Assembly (NCBI RefSeq): GCF_003550175.1
Contig: NZ_QXDF01000003.1
Span: 1-64,000 of the forward strand
Direction: 5' to 3'
From: Dichotomicrobium thermohalophilum
GTDB lineage: Bacteria; Pseudomonadota; Alphaproteobacteria; Rhizobiales; Rhodomicrobiaceae
DNA length: 64,000 bases
A program made the position numbers and the translations under genes. This document shows positions 6,833 through 17,365 of the stretch, piece after piece. A model generated the notes under the pieces. It saw nothing but the letters and a program-made list of their open reading frames with translations, did not search any database and was not told the origin of the DNA. Position 1 is the first letter of the stretch. Each line of letters starts with the position of its first letter.

Positions 6833-9106
6833 ATGTCCACGAAGTCCAAGGAAACGCAGTTCACCCGCCAGGAGGCGCTCCAGTTCCACCAAGAGGGCCG
6901 CCCGGGCAAGTTGGAGATCGCCCCCAGCAAGCCGATGTCCACCCAGCGCGACCTGAGCCTGGCCTATTCGCCGGGCGTGGCCGTGCCGGTTCAGGCCATC
7001 GCGGAGAAGCCCGACCTCGCCTACGACTACACGACCAAGGGCAACCTCGTCGCCGTGATCTCGAATGGTACGGCGATTCTCGGGCTGGGCAATCTGGGGG
7101 CGCTGGCCTCCAAGCCGGTGATGGAGGGCAAATCGGTCCTCTTCAAGCGCTTCGCGGATATCGACTCCATCGACCTGGAAGTCGATACCGAGGACGTGGA
7201 CACCTTCATTCAATCGGTGCGCTATCTCGGTCCGTCCTTCGGCGGCATCAATCTGGAAGACATACGCGCGCCCGATTGCTTCGTGATCGAGCAGCAGCTC
7301 CGCGAATACATGGACATTCCGGTCTTCCATGACGACCAGCACGGCACCGCGATCATCGCCATTGCCGGGCTCATCAATGCCATGCACCTGACCGGAAGGG
7401 AACTCAAGGACATCAAGCTCGTCGTGAACGGCGCCGGGGCGGCCGGCATCGCCTGTCTGGAACTGGTGAAGGCGATGGGTCTGCCGCACAATCAGGCGAT
7501 TTTGTGCGACTCGCGCGGGGTGATCTATCAGGGCCGCGAGAAGGGCATGAACCAGTGGAAGTCGGCCCATGCGGTCGACACGCCCGCGCGCACGCTTGAG
7601 GACGCGCTGGAAGGGGCCGACGCCTTCTTCGGCCTGTCGATCGCCGGTGCTGTGACGCAGGAGATGGTCAAGAGCATGGCCGACAAGCCGATCATCTTCG
7701 CCATGGCCAACCCGGATCCCGAAATCACGCCCGAGGAGGTGGCCGAAGTCTGCGACGACGCGATCATGGCGACAGGCCGGTCCGACTACCCGAACCAGGT
7801 GAATAACGTCCTCGGCTTCCCCTACATATTCCGCGGCGCGCTCGACGTGCAGGCGAGCACCATCAATGACGCGATGAAGATTGCCGCGGCAGAGGCGCTG
7901 GCGGAGTTGGCCCGCGCCGACGTGCCGGATCAGGTGGCTGCCGCCTATCAGGGCCGGCGGCTGCGCTACGGGCCGGAATACATCATCCCGGCGCCGTTCG
8001 ACCCGCGCCTGATCAGCCACGTCTCGGCGGCGGTGGCCAAAGCGGCGATGGACTCCGGCGTGGCCTCACGCCCGATCGTCGACATGGACGGTTACAAGGC
8101 GCGGTTGTCGGAGCGCATGGACCCCACCGCCGGCTTCTTCCACATGATCTTCGAGAACCTGCGCGAGTCGCCCAAGCGCGTCGTCTTTGCCGAGGGCGAG
8201 GAGGAGCAGGTCGTCCGCGCCGCCAGCGCCTTCGCCGAAGCGGAACTCGGCACGCCCGTGCTGATCGGCCGCGAAGAAGGCGTGCGCGAGATGATGGATC
8301 AAGCCGGCATCATGCGCGAATGCGACGAGATTGAAGTCGTCAACGCCCGGGTCTCGGAGCACAACGCCGAATACGCCGAGTTTCTATACGCTCGGCTGCA
8401 GCGGCGCGGTTACCTCAAGCGGGACTGCCAGCGGCTGGTAAACACCGACCGCAACATCTTCGCGGCCTGCATGGTGGCGATGGGCCACGCCGACGCGATG
8501 GTCACGGGCGTGACGCGCAATTGGGAGACCGCGTACCAGGACGTGCGCAAAGTGCTGGATCCAAAGCCCGGCCATACGCCGATCGGCGTCTCGCTCATTC
8601 AGTGCCGGGGGCGCATGGTGCTGGTCGCGGACATCTCCGTGCACGAAATGCCCAACCCGACCGAGCTGGCCTACATCACCGTCGAAGCTGCTCGCGTGGC
8701 CCGCCGTCTGGGGTTCAAGCCACGTATCGCGCTGCTGGCGCATTCGACCTTCGGACATCCGACAGGCGAGCGCGGCGAGAGTGTGCGCGATGCAGTGAAG
8801 ATCCTGGACGACTGGGGCGTGGACTTCGAGTACGACGGCGAGATGGCCGCCGACACGGCTCTGAACCGCAAGGCGATGTCGGCCTATCCGTTCTGTCGGC
8901 TGTCGGACACCGCCAATGTTCTGATCATGCCGGCGTTCTACTCGGCCAGCATCTCGACGAAAATGCTGCAGGAACTGGGCGGCAGCAAGGTCGTCGGGCC
9001 GCTTATCGTCGGGCTGAACAGGCCGGTGCAGATCGCCGGGCTCGGCGCGACCGATAATGATCTGGTGAACTTCGCGGCGCTCGCGGGTTACGACGTGGCG
9101 GGCTAA
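6833..9106 (+). CDS. maeB: NADP-type malic enzyme with C-terminal phosphotransacetylase-like domain
   Basis: The protein catalyses oxidative decarboxylation of malate to pyruvate, supplying pyruvate and reduced nicotinamide during growth on C4 acids. Of its 757 residues, about 1-430 form the malic enzyme part ([15 protein letters not shown], the [18 protein letters not shown] segment, [10 protein letters not shown], and a Rossmann [13 protein letters not shown] site). About 440-757 match the phosphate acetyltransferase fold, which in MaeB-type enzymes serves as a regulatory or oligomerisation domain that binds acetyl-CoA. No strong ribosome-binding site precedes the ATG. Coenzyme preference (NADP against NAD, Tme against Dme) cannot be settled from sequence by eye. 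Confidence 0.93.
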   Translation: MSTKSKETQFTRQEALQFHQEGRPGKLEIAPSKPMSTQRDLSLAYSPGVAVPVQAIAEKPDLAYDYTTKGNLVAVISNGTAILGLGNLGALASKPVMEGKSVLFKRFADIDSIDLEVDTEDVDTFIQSVRYLGPSFGGINLEDIRAPDCFVIEQQLREYMDIPVFHDDQHGTAIIAIAGLINAMHLTGRELKDIKLVVNGAGAAGIACLELVKAMGLPHNQAILCDSRGVIYQGREKGMNQWKSAHAVDTPARTLEDALEGADAFFGLSIAGAVTQEMVKSMADKPIIFAMANPDPEITPEEVAEVCDDAIMATGRSDYPNQVNNVLGFPYIFRGALDVQASTINDAMKIAAAEALAELARADVPDQVAAAYQGRRLRYGPEYIIPAPFDPRLISHVSAAVAKAAMDSGVASRPIVDMDGYKARLSERMDPTAGFFHMIFENLRESPKRVVFAEGEEEQVVRAASAFAEAELGTPVLIGREEGVREMMDQAGIMRECDEIEVVNARVSEHNAEYAEFLYARLQRRGYLKRDCQRLVNTDRNIFAACMVAMGHADAMVTGVTRNWETAYQDVRKVLDPKPGHTPIGVSLIQCRGRMVLVADISVHEMPNPTELAYITVEAARVARRLGFKPRIALLAHSTFGHPTGERGESVRDAVKILDDWGVDFEYDGEMAADTALNRKAMSAYPFCRLSDTANVLIMPAFYSASISTKMLQELGGSKVVGPLIVGLNRPVQIAGLGATDNDLVNFAALAGYDVAG

Positions 9107-9171
9107 CCGCGAGACGGGAAAAGCACCTGCAACCTGTTGGCACAAACCATCGCGTCAGGCATAGTCTGCGC

Positions 9172-9858
9172 ATGACTCAGCCGTTCGGATCCGCGCCGCT
9201 CGAACCATTCCCGATCAAGGTGATCGCCGACGTGATGTGCCCGTGGTGCTTCGTCGGAAAGCGCCGGTTGGAGCGCGCGTTGGAGCGGCTGCCGCATATC
9301 GAGGCGGTCGTGACCTGGTGGCCATTCCTGCTGGATCCGACGATCCCGCCCGAAGGCATGGACCGAGGCGAATACCTGCAGAAAAAATTCGGCTCTTCGG
9401 ATGGCGGCGAAATGTATCTCGCGTTGCGCGAGGTCGGGCGCGAGGATGGCATCGAATTCGCCTTCGACGCGATCGAGCGGTCGCCGAACACGGTGGACGC
9501 GCACCGCCTGATCTACTGGGCGGGCGATCCCAAGACGCAGGACGCCGTCGTCGAGCGGCTGTTTCAGCTTTACTTCCTCGAAGGCGCGGATATCAGCGAC
9601 CCCGACGTGCTCGCCGATGCGGCGGCGGAGGCCGGCATGGATGCCGAAGCGGTGCGCGAAAAGCTCGCCGATGACCGGGACCGAGACACGATCCTCAAGA
9701 TGGTCGAGGAAATGCAGAAGGCCGGGGTCAACGCCGTGCCGGCCTTTGTCCTAGGCGGCAAGCGCGCCGTGGTCGGCGCGCAACCGGTCGACCTGCTGCA
9801 GGAGCAGATCGAGTTGGCTGAAGAAGAATTCCGCGCCGAGCGCTACGAGCCGGATTAA
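9172..9858 (+). CDS. DsbA-family thioredoxin-fold oxidoreductase (FrnE-like)
   Basis: This 228-residue cytoplasmic protein (no signal peptide) has the DsbA/FrnE-type active site VMCPWCFVG, with cysteines at about residues 23 and 26, close to the N-terminus, followed by a helical insertion and a C-terminal VNAVPAFVLGGKRAVVGAQ, which contains the cis-proline loop NAVPAF and the usual family ending. Members of this family act as thiol oxidoreductases or disulfide isomerases, or as glutathione-dependent isomerases. The conserved CxxC argues for redox activity. It follows maeB by 65 bases and precedes a cyclopropane synthase gene by 19 bases, so it may share a transcript with the latter. Confidence 0.88.
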   Translation: MTQPFGSAPLEPFPIKVIADVMCPWCFVGKRRLERALERLPHIEAVVTWWPFLLDPTIPPEGMDRGEYLQKKFGSSDGGEMYLALREVGREDGIEFAFDAIERSPNTVDAHRLIYWAGDPKTQDAVVERLFQLYFLEGADISDPDVLADAAAEAGMDAEAVREKLADDRDRDTILKMVEEMQKAGVNAVPAFVLGGKRAVVGAQPVDLLQEQIELAEEEFRAERYEPD

Positions 9859-9877
9859 AGGGGATAAGGGCCCAGCG

Positions 9878-11185
9878 ATGAAGGCCCAGGCACAGGACCG
9901 CCAAGTGGCGGCGGCGCGCGGCCTGGTCGCGCATCTGGCGGATCATCTGGATCTGGATGCCTCGGTGCGGCTCTGGGACGGAACGCTGCTCCCACTGGGA
10001 CGTGACCCGCGGGGCCCGCTGACGATCTCGATCGCCGCGCCGGGCGTTATAGCCTCGCTTCTCCGCTGGCCAACGCTGGACCGGCTGATCCGGCATTACG
10101 CGGCCGGTGACATCGAGCTTGAAAGCGGCTCGCTGATCGATCTTGGCCATCAACTCGAGGAAGGCGGGAGGCGCAAGTCCCTCAAGGGCGTCAGCAAGCG
10201 CCGGGTCGCGGCTGCGTTGCTGTCCTTCCTGCTCACTCGGGCGCAACCGCCGGGTGACGCCCGTGCTTTTGCCGGCGACGCCGATGGGTCGGGCCGCGCG
10301 CAGGCGCAGAACCGCGACTTCGTTCAGTTCCATTATGATGTCGGCAACGACTTCTACCGGCTCTTCCTCGACGAGCGGATGCAGTATTCCTGCGCCTATT
10401 TCACGGATCCAGCCAACTCGCTCGATCAGGCGCAGACCGACAAGCTGGAGATGATCTGCCGCAAGCTGCGCCTGGAACCGGGCGACCGGGTTCTGGACAT
10501 CGGCTGCGGCTGGGGCGGGCTGATCTGTTATGCCGCGGAGCACTATGGCGTCACGGCGCATGGAATCACGCTGTCGCCCGCGCAGCTGGAAGTGGCAAAG
10601 GCGCGCATCGCCGCGCAGGGGTTAAGTGAACGCGTCACGGTTGGCCTGACGGATTACGTCGATATTTCCGGGACTTACGACAAGGTGGTCTCGGTGGGGA
10701 TGTACGAGCATATCGGGCTGGCGAACATCGACAAATACATGCGCGCGGTGCGCCGCGTGCTGGCGCCGGACGGCTTGTTCCTCAACCACGCGATCTCGCG
10801 CCGGTCGAAGCGGAACCGCCGCCGCTTCGGCGCTCGCGCCGAACAGCGCGCCCTGAAACGCTACATCTTTCCCGGCGGCGAACTGGACGACATCGGCCAC
10901 ACCGTGCAGGCGATGGAACAGGCCGGTTTCGAGGTGCATGACGTCGAAGGCTGGCGCCGGCATTATGCGCGGACCACGCGGCTGTGGTGCGAACGGCTGA
11001 TGGCGCGGCGCGAAGAGGCAGAGGCGCTTGTCGGCGCGCCGACCTATCGCATCTGGACGGCCTATCTGGCAGGGTGCTCGCTGGCCTTCGAGCGCGGATC
11101 CGCGCGAATTTTCCAGACGCTCGCCTCGCGCAGCGCGCGCGGCGACCCGCCGCTACCGCCTACCCGCGCCGATCTCTATCGCTGA
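9878..11185 (+). CDS. cfa: Cyclopropane-fatty-acyl-phospholipid synthase
   Basis: The enzyme transfers a methylene group from S-adenosylmethionine to cis double bonds of membrane phospholipid acyl chains. The 435-residue protein has an N-terminal lipid-binding domain and a C-terminal methyltransferase whose motif I is VLDIGCGWGGL (about residues 206-216). Other family marks are HYDVGNDFYRLFLDERMQYS, the segment that opens the catalytic domain, and MYEHIG, which includes residues near the bicarbonate site. Length and order are usual. It follows the DsbA-like gene by 19 bases. Cyclopropanation commonly raises resistance to acid and other membrane stress, but regulation is not visible here. Confidence 0.93.
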   Translation: MKAQAQDRQVAAARGLVAHLADHLDLDASVRLWDGTLLPLGRDPRGPLTISIAAPGVIASLLRWPTLDRLIRHYAAGDIELESGSLIDLGHQLEEGGRRKSLKGVSKRRVAAALLSFLLTRAQPPGDARAFAGDADGSGRAQAQNRDFVQFHYDVGNDFYRLFLDERMQYSCAYFTDPANSLDQAQTDKLEMICRKLRLEPGDRVLDIGCGWGGLICYAAEHYGVTAHGITLSPAQLEVAKARIAAQGLSERVTVGLTDYVDISGTYDKVVSVGMYEHIGLANIDKYMRAVRRVLAPDGLFLNHAISRRSKRNRRRFGARAEQRALKRYIFPGGELDDIGHTVQAMEQAGFEVHDVEGWRRHYARTTRLWCERLMARREEAEALVGAPTYRIWTAYLAGCSLAFERGSARIFQTLASRSARGDPPLPPTRADLYR

Positions 11186-11300
11186 GTGCAAATGCGAATG
11201 AGGCCGCTGAGCCCTTGCGCCCCTGAACCGGCGCGCGCAGGAGCGACAGGCCGGCCATTCCAGCGCATCGAGACCCCAACAGGAGCCAGGAAACGAGCCG

Positions 11301-12014
11301 ATGTCTCACGCAATCCATGACGCCCCCGGCGAAGGCTATGTGATCGAGCCGCCCGCCGTCACGGCACTCCCGATTCACGACAGCGGGGCGCTGTTCCCGG
11401 TCAATCGCATCTTCTGTATCGGCCGGAACTATGCCGCCCACGCGGTGGAGATGGGGCACGACCCGGACAAGGAGCCGCCATTCTTTTTCCTAAAGCACGC
11501 GAGCGCGCTGGAGACGAGCGGCGCGTTCCCCTATCCGGCGAAGACGGCGGATGTGCATCACGAGATCGAGATGGTCGTCGCGCTGGAAAAGGGGGGCACG
11601 GACATCCCGGTTGCCGATGCGCTCGCTCACGTCTACGGCTATGCCGTTGGGCTGGACATGACAAGGCGCGACCTTCAGAGCGAAGCCAAGAAACGCGGCT
11701 GCCCGTGGGACGTGGCCAAGAGCTTCGAGAACTCCGCGCCTTGCGGGCCCCTCGTTCCAGCCTCGCGCATCGGGCACCCCAGCGAAGGAGCGATTACGCT
11801 CGACGTCAATGGCGAGCGCCGCCAGGACGGCGATCTCAACCAGATGATCTGGAAGGTGCCCGAGATGATCGCCATCCTGTCGGAGTATTTCACGCTCCGA
11901 CCGGGCGACCTCATCATGACCGGCACGCCGTCCGGCGTGGGGGCCGTCCAGCGTGGCGACGTCATGCATGGGCGGGTGGCCGGCGTCGGCGAGATCGCCG
12001 TGAGCGTGGTGTGA
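11301..12014 (+). CDS. Fumarylacetoacetate hydrolase family protein, fumarylpyruvate hydrolase-like
   Basis: This 237-residue single-domain FAH protein has the family landmarks IFCIGRNYAAHAVEMG, then PAKTADVHHEIEMVVAL with the Glu pair and His that help hold the divalent metal, GYAVGLDMTRRDLQ, and the closing DLIMTGTPSGVGAVQRGD. Relatives hydrolyse C-C bonds of 3-acylpyruvates or decarboxylate oxaloacetate. The GRNYAAHAVEMG start resembles fumarylpyruvate hydrolases such as NagK, but the neighbourhood contains no aromatic degradation genes, so the substrate is open. AGGAGCCAGGAAACGAG precedes the ATG. The 115 bases between cfa and this gene show no further feature. Confidence 0.87.
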   Translation: MSHAIHDAPGEGYVIEPPAVTALPIHDSGALFPVNRIFCIGRNYAAHAVEMGHDPDKEPPFFFLKHASALETSGAFPYPAKTADVHHEIEMVVALEKGGTDIPVADALAHVYGYAVGLDMTRRDLQSEAKKRGCPWDVAKSFENSAPCGPLVPASRIGHPSEGAITLDVNGERRQDGDLNQMIWKVPEMIAILSEYFTLRPGDLIMTGTPSGVGAVQRGDVMHGRVAGVGEIAVSVV

Positions 12015-12087
12015 AGGCCGTAACAGGGCAGCGACGGCCCGGCATCAAGCCAAAGACCGTCGTTGCCAAGAGGAAGAGAGCGATAGG

Positions 12088-13125
<1,038 letters not shown>

Positions 13126-13286
13126 TTACGAAAATGTTCTTGGATTGAGGCCCGGCGTCGCCCGTCTTGCGCATGTCCGCCGGGCCAGCCGTGAGCCGTT
13201 CGGGCCGGCGGCATCTGCCCGGCCGTGTCCGATGCCGGCGGAGCCTAGCCATCCAGTGCGTTGCCAGCAAGCCAAATTGCGCGCGG

Positions 13287-13874
13287 CTAGAAGCTCTTGG
13301 TCATCAGCAGCCAGTTGTCGCTCTCCACCGACCAACCGTTCTTCACGATCGCGCGTGCCGCCGTCTGGCGGTAGCCGGACCGTTCATAGAGCCTGAATGC
13401 GCCGGTGTTCCTGTCAGCGACGATGACGCTCATTCCGCGCGCGCCGGTATCACTGCCGATTTCTTCGGCGAGCGCCAGCAACTGCCCGCCCAGACCGCGT
13501 CCGCGCGCCTCTGGCCGCACCGCCAGAACATTCACGTACCACGTCCCCGGCGCAAGGTTCTCCAACTCCTGCAGCGGCCGCAGGAGCGGCGGAAAATCCG
13601 GTTCAATTGGCTCTACCTGTTCGGGGATGGGATAGCCGATCAGGCAACCGGCCGTGCCGCCGTCTGCCTCGATCATGATCGCGTTGCGATAGGAGAAGCC
13701 TCCGGTCTCGCGCCGGGCGCGTGCCACGCCGACATCCCAGCCGCTTTCGCTCTCGCCCGCCATGCCACGCCAAAGATGCAGCGGAAGGCCCTCACCCGCG
13801 TTATTGATCAGTTCGGCCAGCAAAGGCGCATCCTCGGGCCGGGCGCGCCGGAACGGTCGCTGCAGATTGTCCAT
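13287..13874 (-). CDS. GNAT-family N-acetyltransferase
   Basis: The 195-residue frame starts at the ATG at 13874, preceded on the minus strand by AGGGAGGA; an in-frame extension further upstream lacks support. The protein carries the GNAT acetyl-CoA loop in VLAVRPEARGRGLGGQLLAL (the R/Q-x-x-G-x-G type motif A) and the motif B region NTGAFRLYERSGY. The beginning RPFRRARPEDAPLLAELI is typical of this superfamily. The acceptor substrate cannot be predicted; neighbours (ilvC and an AhpD-like protein) give no hint. It is divergent from the AhpD-like gene. Confidence 0.85.
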   Translation of the reverse strand: MDNLQRPFRRARPEDAPLLAELINNAGEGLPLHLWRGMAGESESGWDVGVARARRETGGFSYRNAIMIEADGGTAGCLIGYPIPEQVEPIEPDFPPLLRPLQELENLAPGTWYVNVLAVRPEARGRGLGGQLLALAEEIGSDTGARGMSVIVADRNTGAFRLYERSGYRQTAARAIVKNGWSVESDNWLLMTKSF

Positions 13875-14035
13875 GGCGTCCTCCCTTTTTTGTTCTGTGC
13901 CGGAAAGGCTAACACGCCGCGCGCGCAATGTTCCGCTCTGATCATCCGTCTCGCGCAAAAGCCTTGACGACCACTGGAGCCGGGGCATCCTGCGGGCGCG
14001 AGCATCCACTCAGCCCAGACTCCAAGGGAGCCACC

Positions 14036-14383
14036 ATGACCAAGGACTTTCCGGAAATTGCGGATGACGTTTCCAACGACGCGGCGGCGCTGCGCGAAGC
14101 GATCCCCGACCAGATGGCCGGCTTCGCCCAGCTCGGCGCCGCCACCTACAAGGACGGCGCGCTCTCGCCCAAGCACAAGGAGCTGATCGCACTGGCCATC
14201 GGTATCACCGTGCGCTGCGACGGATGCGTGTCCTACCACGTGCGCTCGGCTTATGAGAAAGGCGCGACGCGGGAGGAGGTCGCCGAGGCAATCGGCGTGG
14301 CCGTGCACATGGGTGGCGGGCCTTCGATGGTGTATGGCGGCGAGGCCCTGCGCGCCTATGACGCCTTCGCCAAGAAGGGCTGA
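14036..14383 (+). CDS. Carboxymuconolactone decarboxylase / AhpD-like protein
   Basis: The 115-residue protein starts MTKDFPEIADDV after AAGGGAGCCACC and has the AhpD-like signature: LSPKHKELIALAIGITVRCDG, then the CxxC motif CDGCVSYHVRSA with the downstream His, and GATREEVAEAIGVAVHMGGG. Single-domain members of this fold form hexamers and act in peroxide or alkylhydroperoxide defence, or as lactone decarboxylases. The conserved CxxC with His supports the redox type. It is a single gene, with the MacB-type permease gene converging on it 17 bases downstream. Confidence 0.88.
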   Translation: MTKDFPEIADDVSNDAAALREAIPDQMAGFAQLGAATYKDGALSPKHKELIALAIGITVRCDGCVSYHVRSAYEKGATREEVAEAIGVAVHMGGGPSMVYGGEALRAYDAFAKKG

Positions 14384-14399
14384 CGGCTCAATCAGCCGC

Positions 14400-15605
14400 T
14401 CACTCGTGGCGCAGCGCATCGATCGGGTTCAGATGCGCTGCGCGACGCGCCGGAAAATAGCCGAATATGATCCCCACCAGCGCGGAGAACAGGAACGCGA
14501 CGACGACGATCTGAACATCGAGAATAAACGGGATGTCCATCGCCTGGACCGCCAGACCGGCGAGCGACAGCCCGAGGAGCACACCGATCACCCCGCCGAT
14601 CAGCGACAGCACGACCGCCTCGACCAGAAACTGCATCAGCACCTGCGATTCCTTCGCACCAATCGCCAGCCGGATGCCGATCTCGCGCGTGCGCTCGGTC
14701 ACCGAGACCAGCATGATGTTCATGATGCCGATCCCGCCGACCAGAAGGCTTACACCCGCGACCGCGCCGAGCAGGACCGTCAGGATCGAGGTTGTCTGAG
14801 TCTGGGTGGCGGCAATCTGCTGCATGTCGGCCACTGCGAAGTCATCTTCTTCGCCCGGGCTGATGTTCCGCCGCTCGCGGAGCAACCACTCGATGTCGGC
14901 CTGAACTCTGGGGGTCAGGTCCTTTTGGCTCGCTGAGACATAGATTGTACCAATGTCCGTATTGCCAGCGATGCGGCGCTGATAGGTGCGCATCGGCATG
15001 ATCACGACATCGTCCTGGTCCCGGCCGAAGCCGGTCTCGCCCTTCTCCTCCAGCAGCCCGATCACCTCGCACGACACCTTGTTGACGCGAATGCGCCGTC
15101 CGAGCGGGTCGGTCGATCCGAACAATTCTCCGCGCACCGTCTCGCCGATGAGGCAGACGGCCTGACCACCTCGGATCTCGCCTTCCAGGAAGCGCCGCCC
15201 GCGCTGGAGACCCAAGTCCTGCGTGATGAAATAGGCATTGTCCGTTCCGATTACCGTCACGGAACGGCTTTGCGAGCCGAGCACCACGGTGGCCATGCTC
15301 CGCGACACGGGCGCGACGGCGCGGACATTGCGCAACTGGCTTCGCAGCGCCTCGATGTCGCGCGCGTCAAATGGCTGTGCCTCGGCGGTGGCGCGGCCGG
15401 GACCGAACTGACCGGGCCGAACGAAGAGGAGATTGGAGCCGAGCTTCTCCATCTCCGCTTCGACCCGCGCGGTTGTGCCCTTGCCGATCGTGACCATCGC
15501 GATCACCGCCCCGACGCCGATGACCACGCCGAGCAGCGTCAAAAACGAGCGCAGCGCGTTACGAAGGATCGCCTGGAAGGCAAGCTTCACGGTCTCGTAG
15601 AACAT
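14400..15605 (-). CDS. MacB-type ABC transporter permease (FtsX fold)
   Basis: The 401-residue protein has the MacB/LolC-like layout: a first transmembrane segment after a short cytoplasmic N-terminus (SFLTLLGVVIGVGAVIAMVT), a periplasmic MacB_PCD domain of about 220 residues, and three C-terminal membrane segments forming the FtsX domain (SILTVLLGAVAGVSLLVGGI; the ERTREIGIRLAIGAKE coupling loop; the last segments near the end). Such permeases do mechanotransmission for tripartite export of macrolides, peptides, lipoproteins or siderophores. It overlaps the ATPase gene by 19 bases. Its adaptor partner directly upstream is truncated, so the system's activity is doubtful. Confidence 0.88.
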   Translation of the reverse strand: MFYETVKLAFQAILRNALRSFLTLLGVVIGVGAVIAMVTIGKGTTARVEAEMEKLGSNLLFVRPGQFGPGRATAEAQPFDARDIEALRSQLRNVRAVAPVSRSMATVVLGSQSRSVTVIGTDNAYFITQDLGLQRGRRFLEGEIRGGQAVCLIGETVRGELFGSTDPLGRRIRVNKVSCEVIGLLEEKGETGFGRDQDDVVIMPMRTYQRRIAGNTDIGTIYVSASQKDLTPRVQADIEWLLRERRNISPGEEDDFAVADMQQIAATQTQTTSILTVLLGAVAGVSLLVGGIGIMNIMLVSVTERTREIGIRLAIGAKESQVLMQFLVEAVVLSLIGGVIGVLLGLSLAGLAVQAMDIPFILDVQIVVVAFLFSALVGIIFGYFPARRAAHLNPIDALRHE

Positions 15606-16321
15606 GCGCCCGCCTCTTCCTTGCGCGTGTCCGAGTCGATCCGGCCGTCCACGAAGCGGACCACCCGGTCGGCATATTCGGCCATGTCATGTTCGTGCGT
15701 CACCATAAGAACCGTGATGCCCTGATCACGGTTGAGCCGGGTCATCAGGTCCATGACTTCATGGCTGGTCCGGGTGTCGACGTTGCCGGTCGGCTCATCT
15801 GCAAGCAGCACATATGGGCGGGTTACGATGGCACGAGCAATGGCCACGCGCTGTTGCTGCCCGCCGGACAACTCGCCGGGCGTATGCCCGGCCCGATCAC
15901 CCAGCCCGACATGCTGGAGAGCCTGCATCGCCAGGTGCAGCCTTTCCCTGCGCCCCATGCCGCGATAGATCAACGGAAGCTCGACATTCTCGATGGCCGA
16001 GGTGCGCGCCAGCAGGTTGAAGCCCTGAAACACGAAACCAAGAAAATTGCGCCGCAGGAGTGCGCGCTGGTTCCGCGTCAGGCTGGCGACATCTACCCCC
16101 ATGAAGCGATAAGTACCGTCCGTCGGCTCATCCAGACATCCGATGATGTTCGCGACAGTGGACTTGCCGGACCCGGACGGCCCCATGATCGCGACGAACT
16201 CGCCCTCCTCGATACGCAGGTCGATGCCGTCCAGCGCGCGCACCTGCGCGTTTCCGGTACCATAAACCTTGGTCACGCCTGTTAACTCGATAAGGGGCGC
16301 TTTTGCGGCGGCCTTTGGCAT
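15587..16321 (-). CDS. MacB/LolD-type ABC transporter ATP-binding protein
   Basis: The 244-residue protein is a complete ABC ATPase: Walker [10 protein letters not shown]-loop in [11 protein letters not shown], signature [15 protein letters not shown], Walker [11 protein letters not shown] and the switch His in VTHEHD. The [12 protein letters not shown] segment and overall shape put it in the LolD/MacB/FtsE subfamily. It lies ten bases after the adaptor remnant and overlaps the permease gene by 19 bases, forming one leftward operon. With its permease it would couple ATP hydrolysis to export. Substrate unknown. Confidence 0.92.
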   Translation of the reverse strand: MPKAAAKAPLIELTGVTKVYGTGNAQVRALDGIDLRIEEGEFVAIMGPSGSGKSTVANIIGCLDEPTDGTYRFMGVDVASLTRNQRALLRRNFLGFVFQGFNLLARTSAIENVELPLIYRGMGRRERLHLAMQALQHVGLGDRAGHTPGELSGGQQQRVAIARAIVTRPYVLLADEPTGNVDTRTSHEVMDLMTRLNRDQGITVLMVTHEHDMAEYADRVVRFVDGRIDSDTRKEEAGACSTRP

Positions 16322-16331
16322 GGAAGCCCTC

Positions 16332-17255
16332 TCACGAGGTGGTGGCGGCCGTGTCCACGATCACGCGCTGGCCCGGTTCGATATCGCCTTCAACGACCTG
16401 CGTGCGCCGACCATCGCTAGGTCCGATCGTCACCTCAACCTGCTTGGGCTCGTCCTCCGTAAGGACCCAGATCTGGCGCTCAGGCCCGGTGGTCGCTTGC
16501 CGGGTCGGCTCGCGCAGGCGCGGCGGCCCGGGGAGTAGCCGCCGGATGAAGCTGCGGTCATCTCCGGTCTTGTCCGGCTCGGGAACGTAGCGCAGCGCCT
16601 CGTTAGGAATCGTGATCACGTCATCAAGTTGCTGGACGGTGATCTCGGCCGTCGCGGTCATGCCGGGGCGCAGCAGCAGATCCGGGTTCTGTGTCTGGAG
16701 CACGGCCTTGTAGGTCACGACGCCCTGCACCGTCTCCGAACCGTAACGCAATTCTTTGATATGCGCGGTGAAGGTCCTGTTCGGATAGGCGTCTACGCTA
16801 AAGGTCGCGCGCTGCCCCTCCGCAACCTCGCCGACATCGGCTTCATCGACATCGACGCGGACCTCCATCTGCGTCAGGTCCTCGGCGATCGTGAAGAGCG
16901 TCGGCGCCTGGAAGCTGGTCGCGACCGTCTGGCCCGGCTCGACGTTCCGATCCAGCACTGTCCCCTTGATCGGCGAACAGATGCACGCCTTGGCGAGGTT
17001 CGTCTCGCTCAACTGCAGATCAGCAGCGGCGGCAGCAACATCGGCCTTCGCGCTTTCCACCTCCGCGATGGCCCGCTCATAGGCGGCCTGTGCAACCTCG
17101 AAGTCATGCTCCGAGACGACGCCCCGCTTCACGAGGCGGCGCTTGCGCTCATAGTCCAACTTTTTCTCCGCGAGTGTCGCCTGGGCTTCCTCAACCCGCG
17201 CCTTTCCCGCAGCCAGTTTCGCCCTCTGGCTTTGCACCGTTGCTTCGTATAGGGC
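16332..17255 (-). pseudogene. 5'-truncated MacA-type membrane fusion protein (RND/HlyD adaptor)
   Basis: The recognisable homology starts abruptly near 17255 with ALYEATVQSQRAKLAAGK, which in MacA proteins lies about 95 residues into the chain, at the beginning of the alpha-helical hairpin. The hairpin, second lipoyl half (CSPIKGTVLDRNVEPGQTV), beta-barrel and membrane-proximal parts follow normally to the stop. The N-terminal membrane anchor, the periplasmic start and the first lipoyl half are missing. Upstream the frame remains open but is antisense to corA and resembles nothing; an in-frame ATG exists at 17378 without a signal sequence. A deletion joining macA to the corA upstream region explains this best; a misassembly is the alternative. 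Confidence 0.75.
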
Positions 17256-17365
17256 AAATCCGTGACTGGCACACCTCCATGCGCCGATGCCGCCCTTTGC
17301 GATTTGGCAAGGCTGTACGTCTCCGACAATTTGCGATGCAATGCGGGTCAGTCCACGAGGAATCG

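Noticed and set aside
6659-8020. Long open frame antisense to maeB
   Set aside because: Shadow of the maeB reading frame; composition and lack of motifs exclude it.
17090-17365. N-terminal extension of corA
   Set aside because: The extension has no CorA similarity, is antisense to the macA remnant, and a good start with ribosome-binding site exists at 17366.
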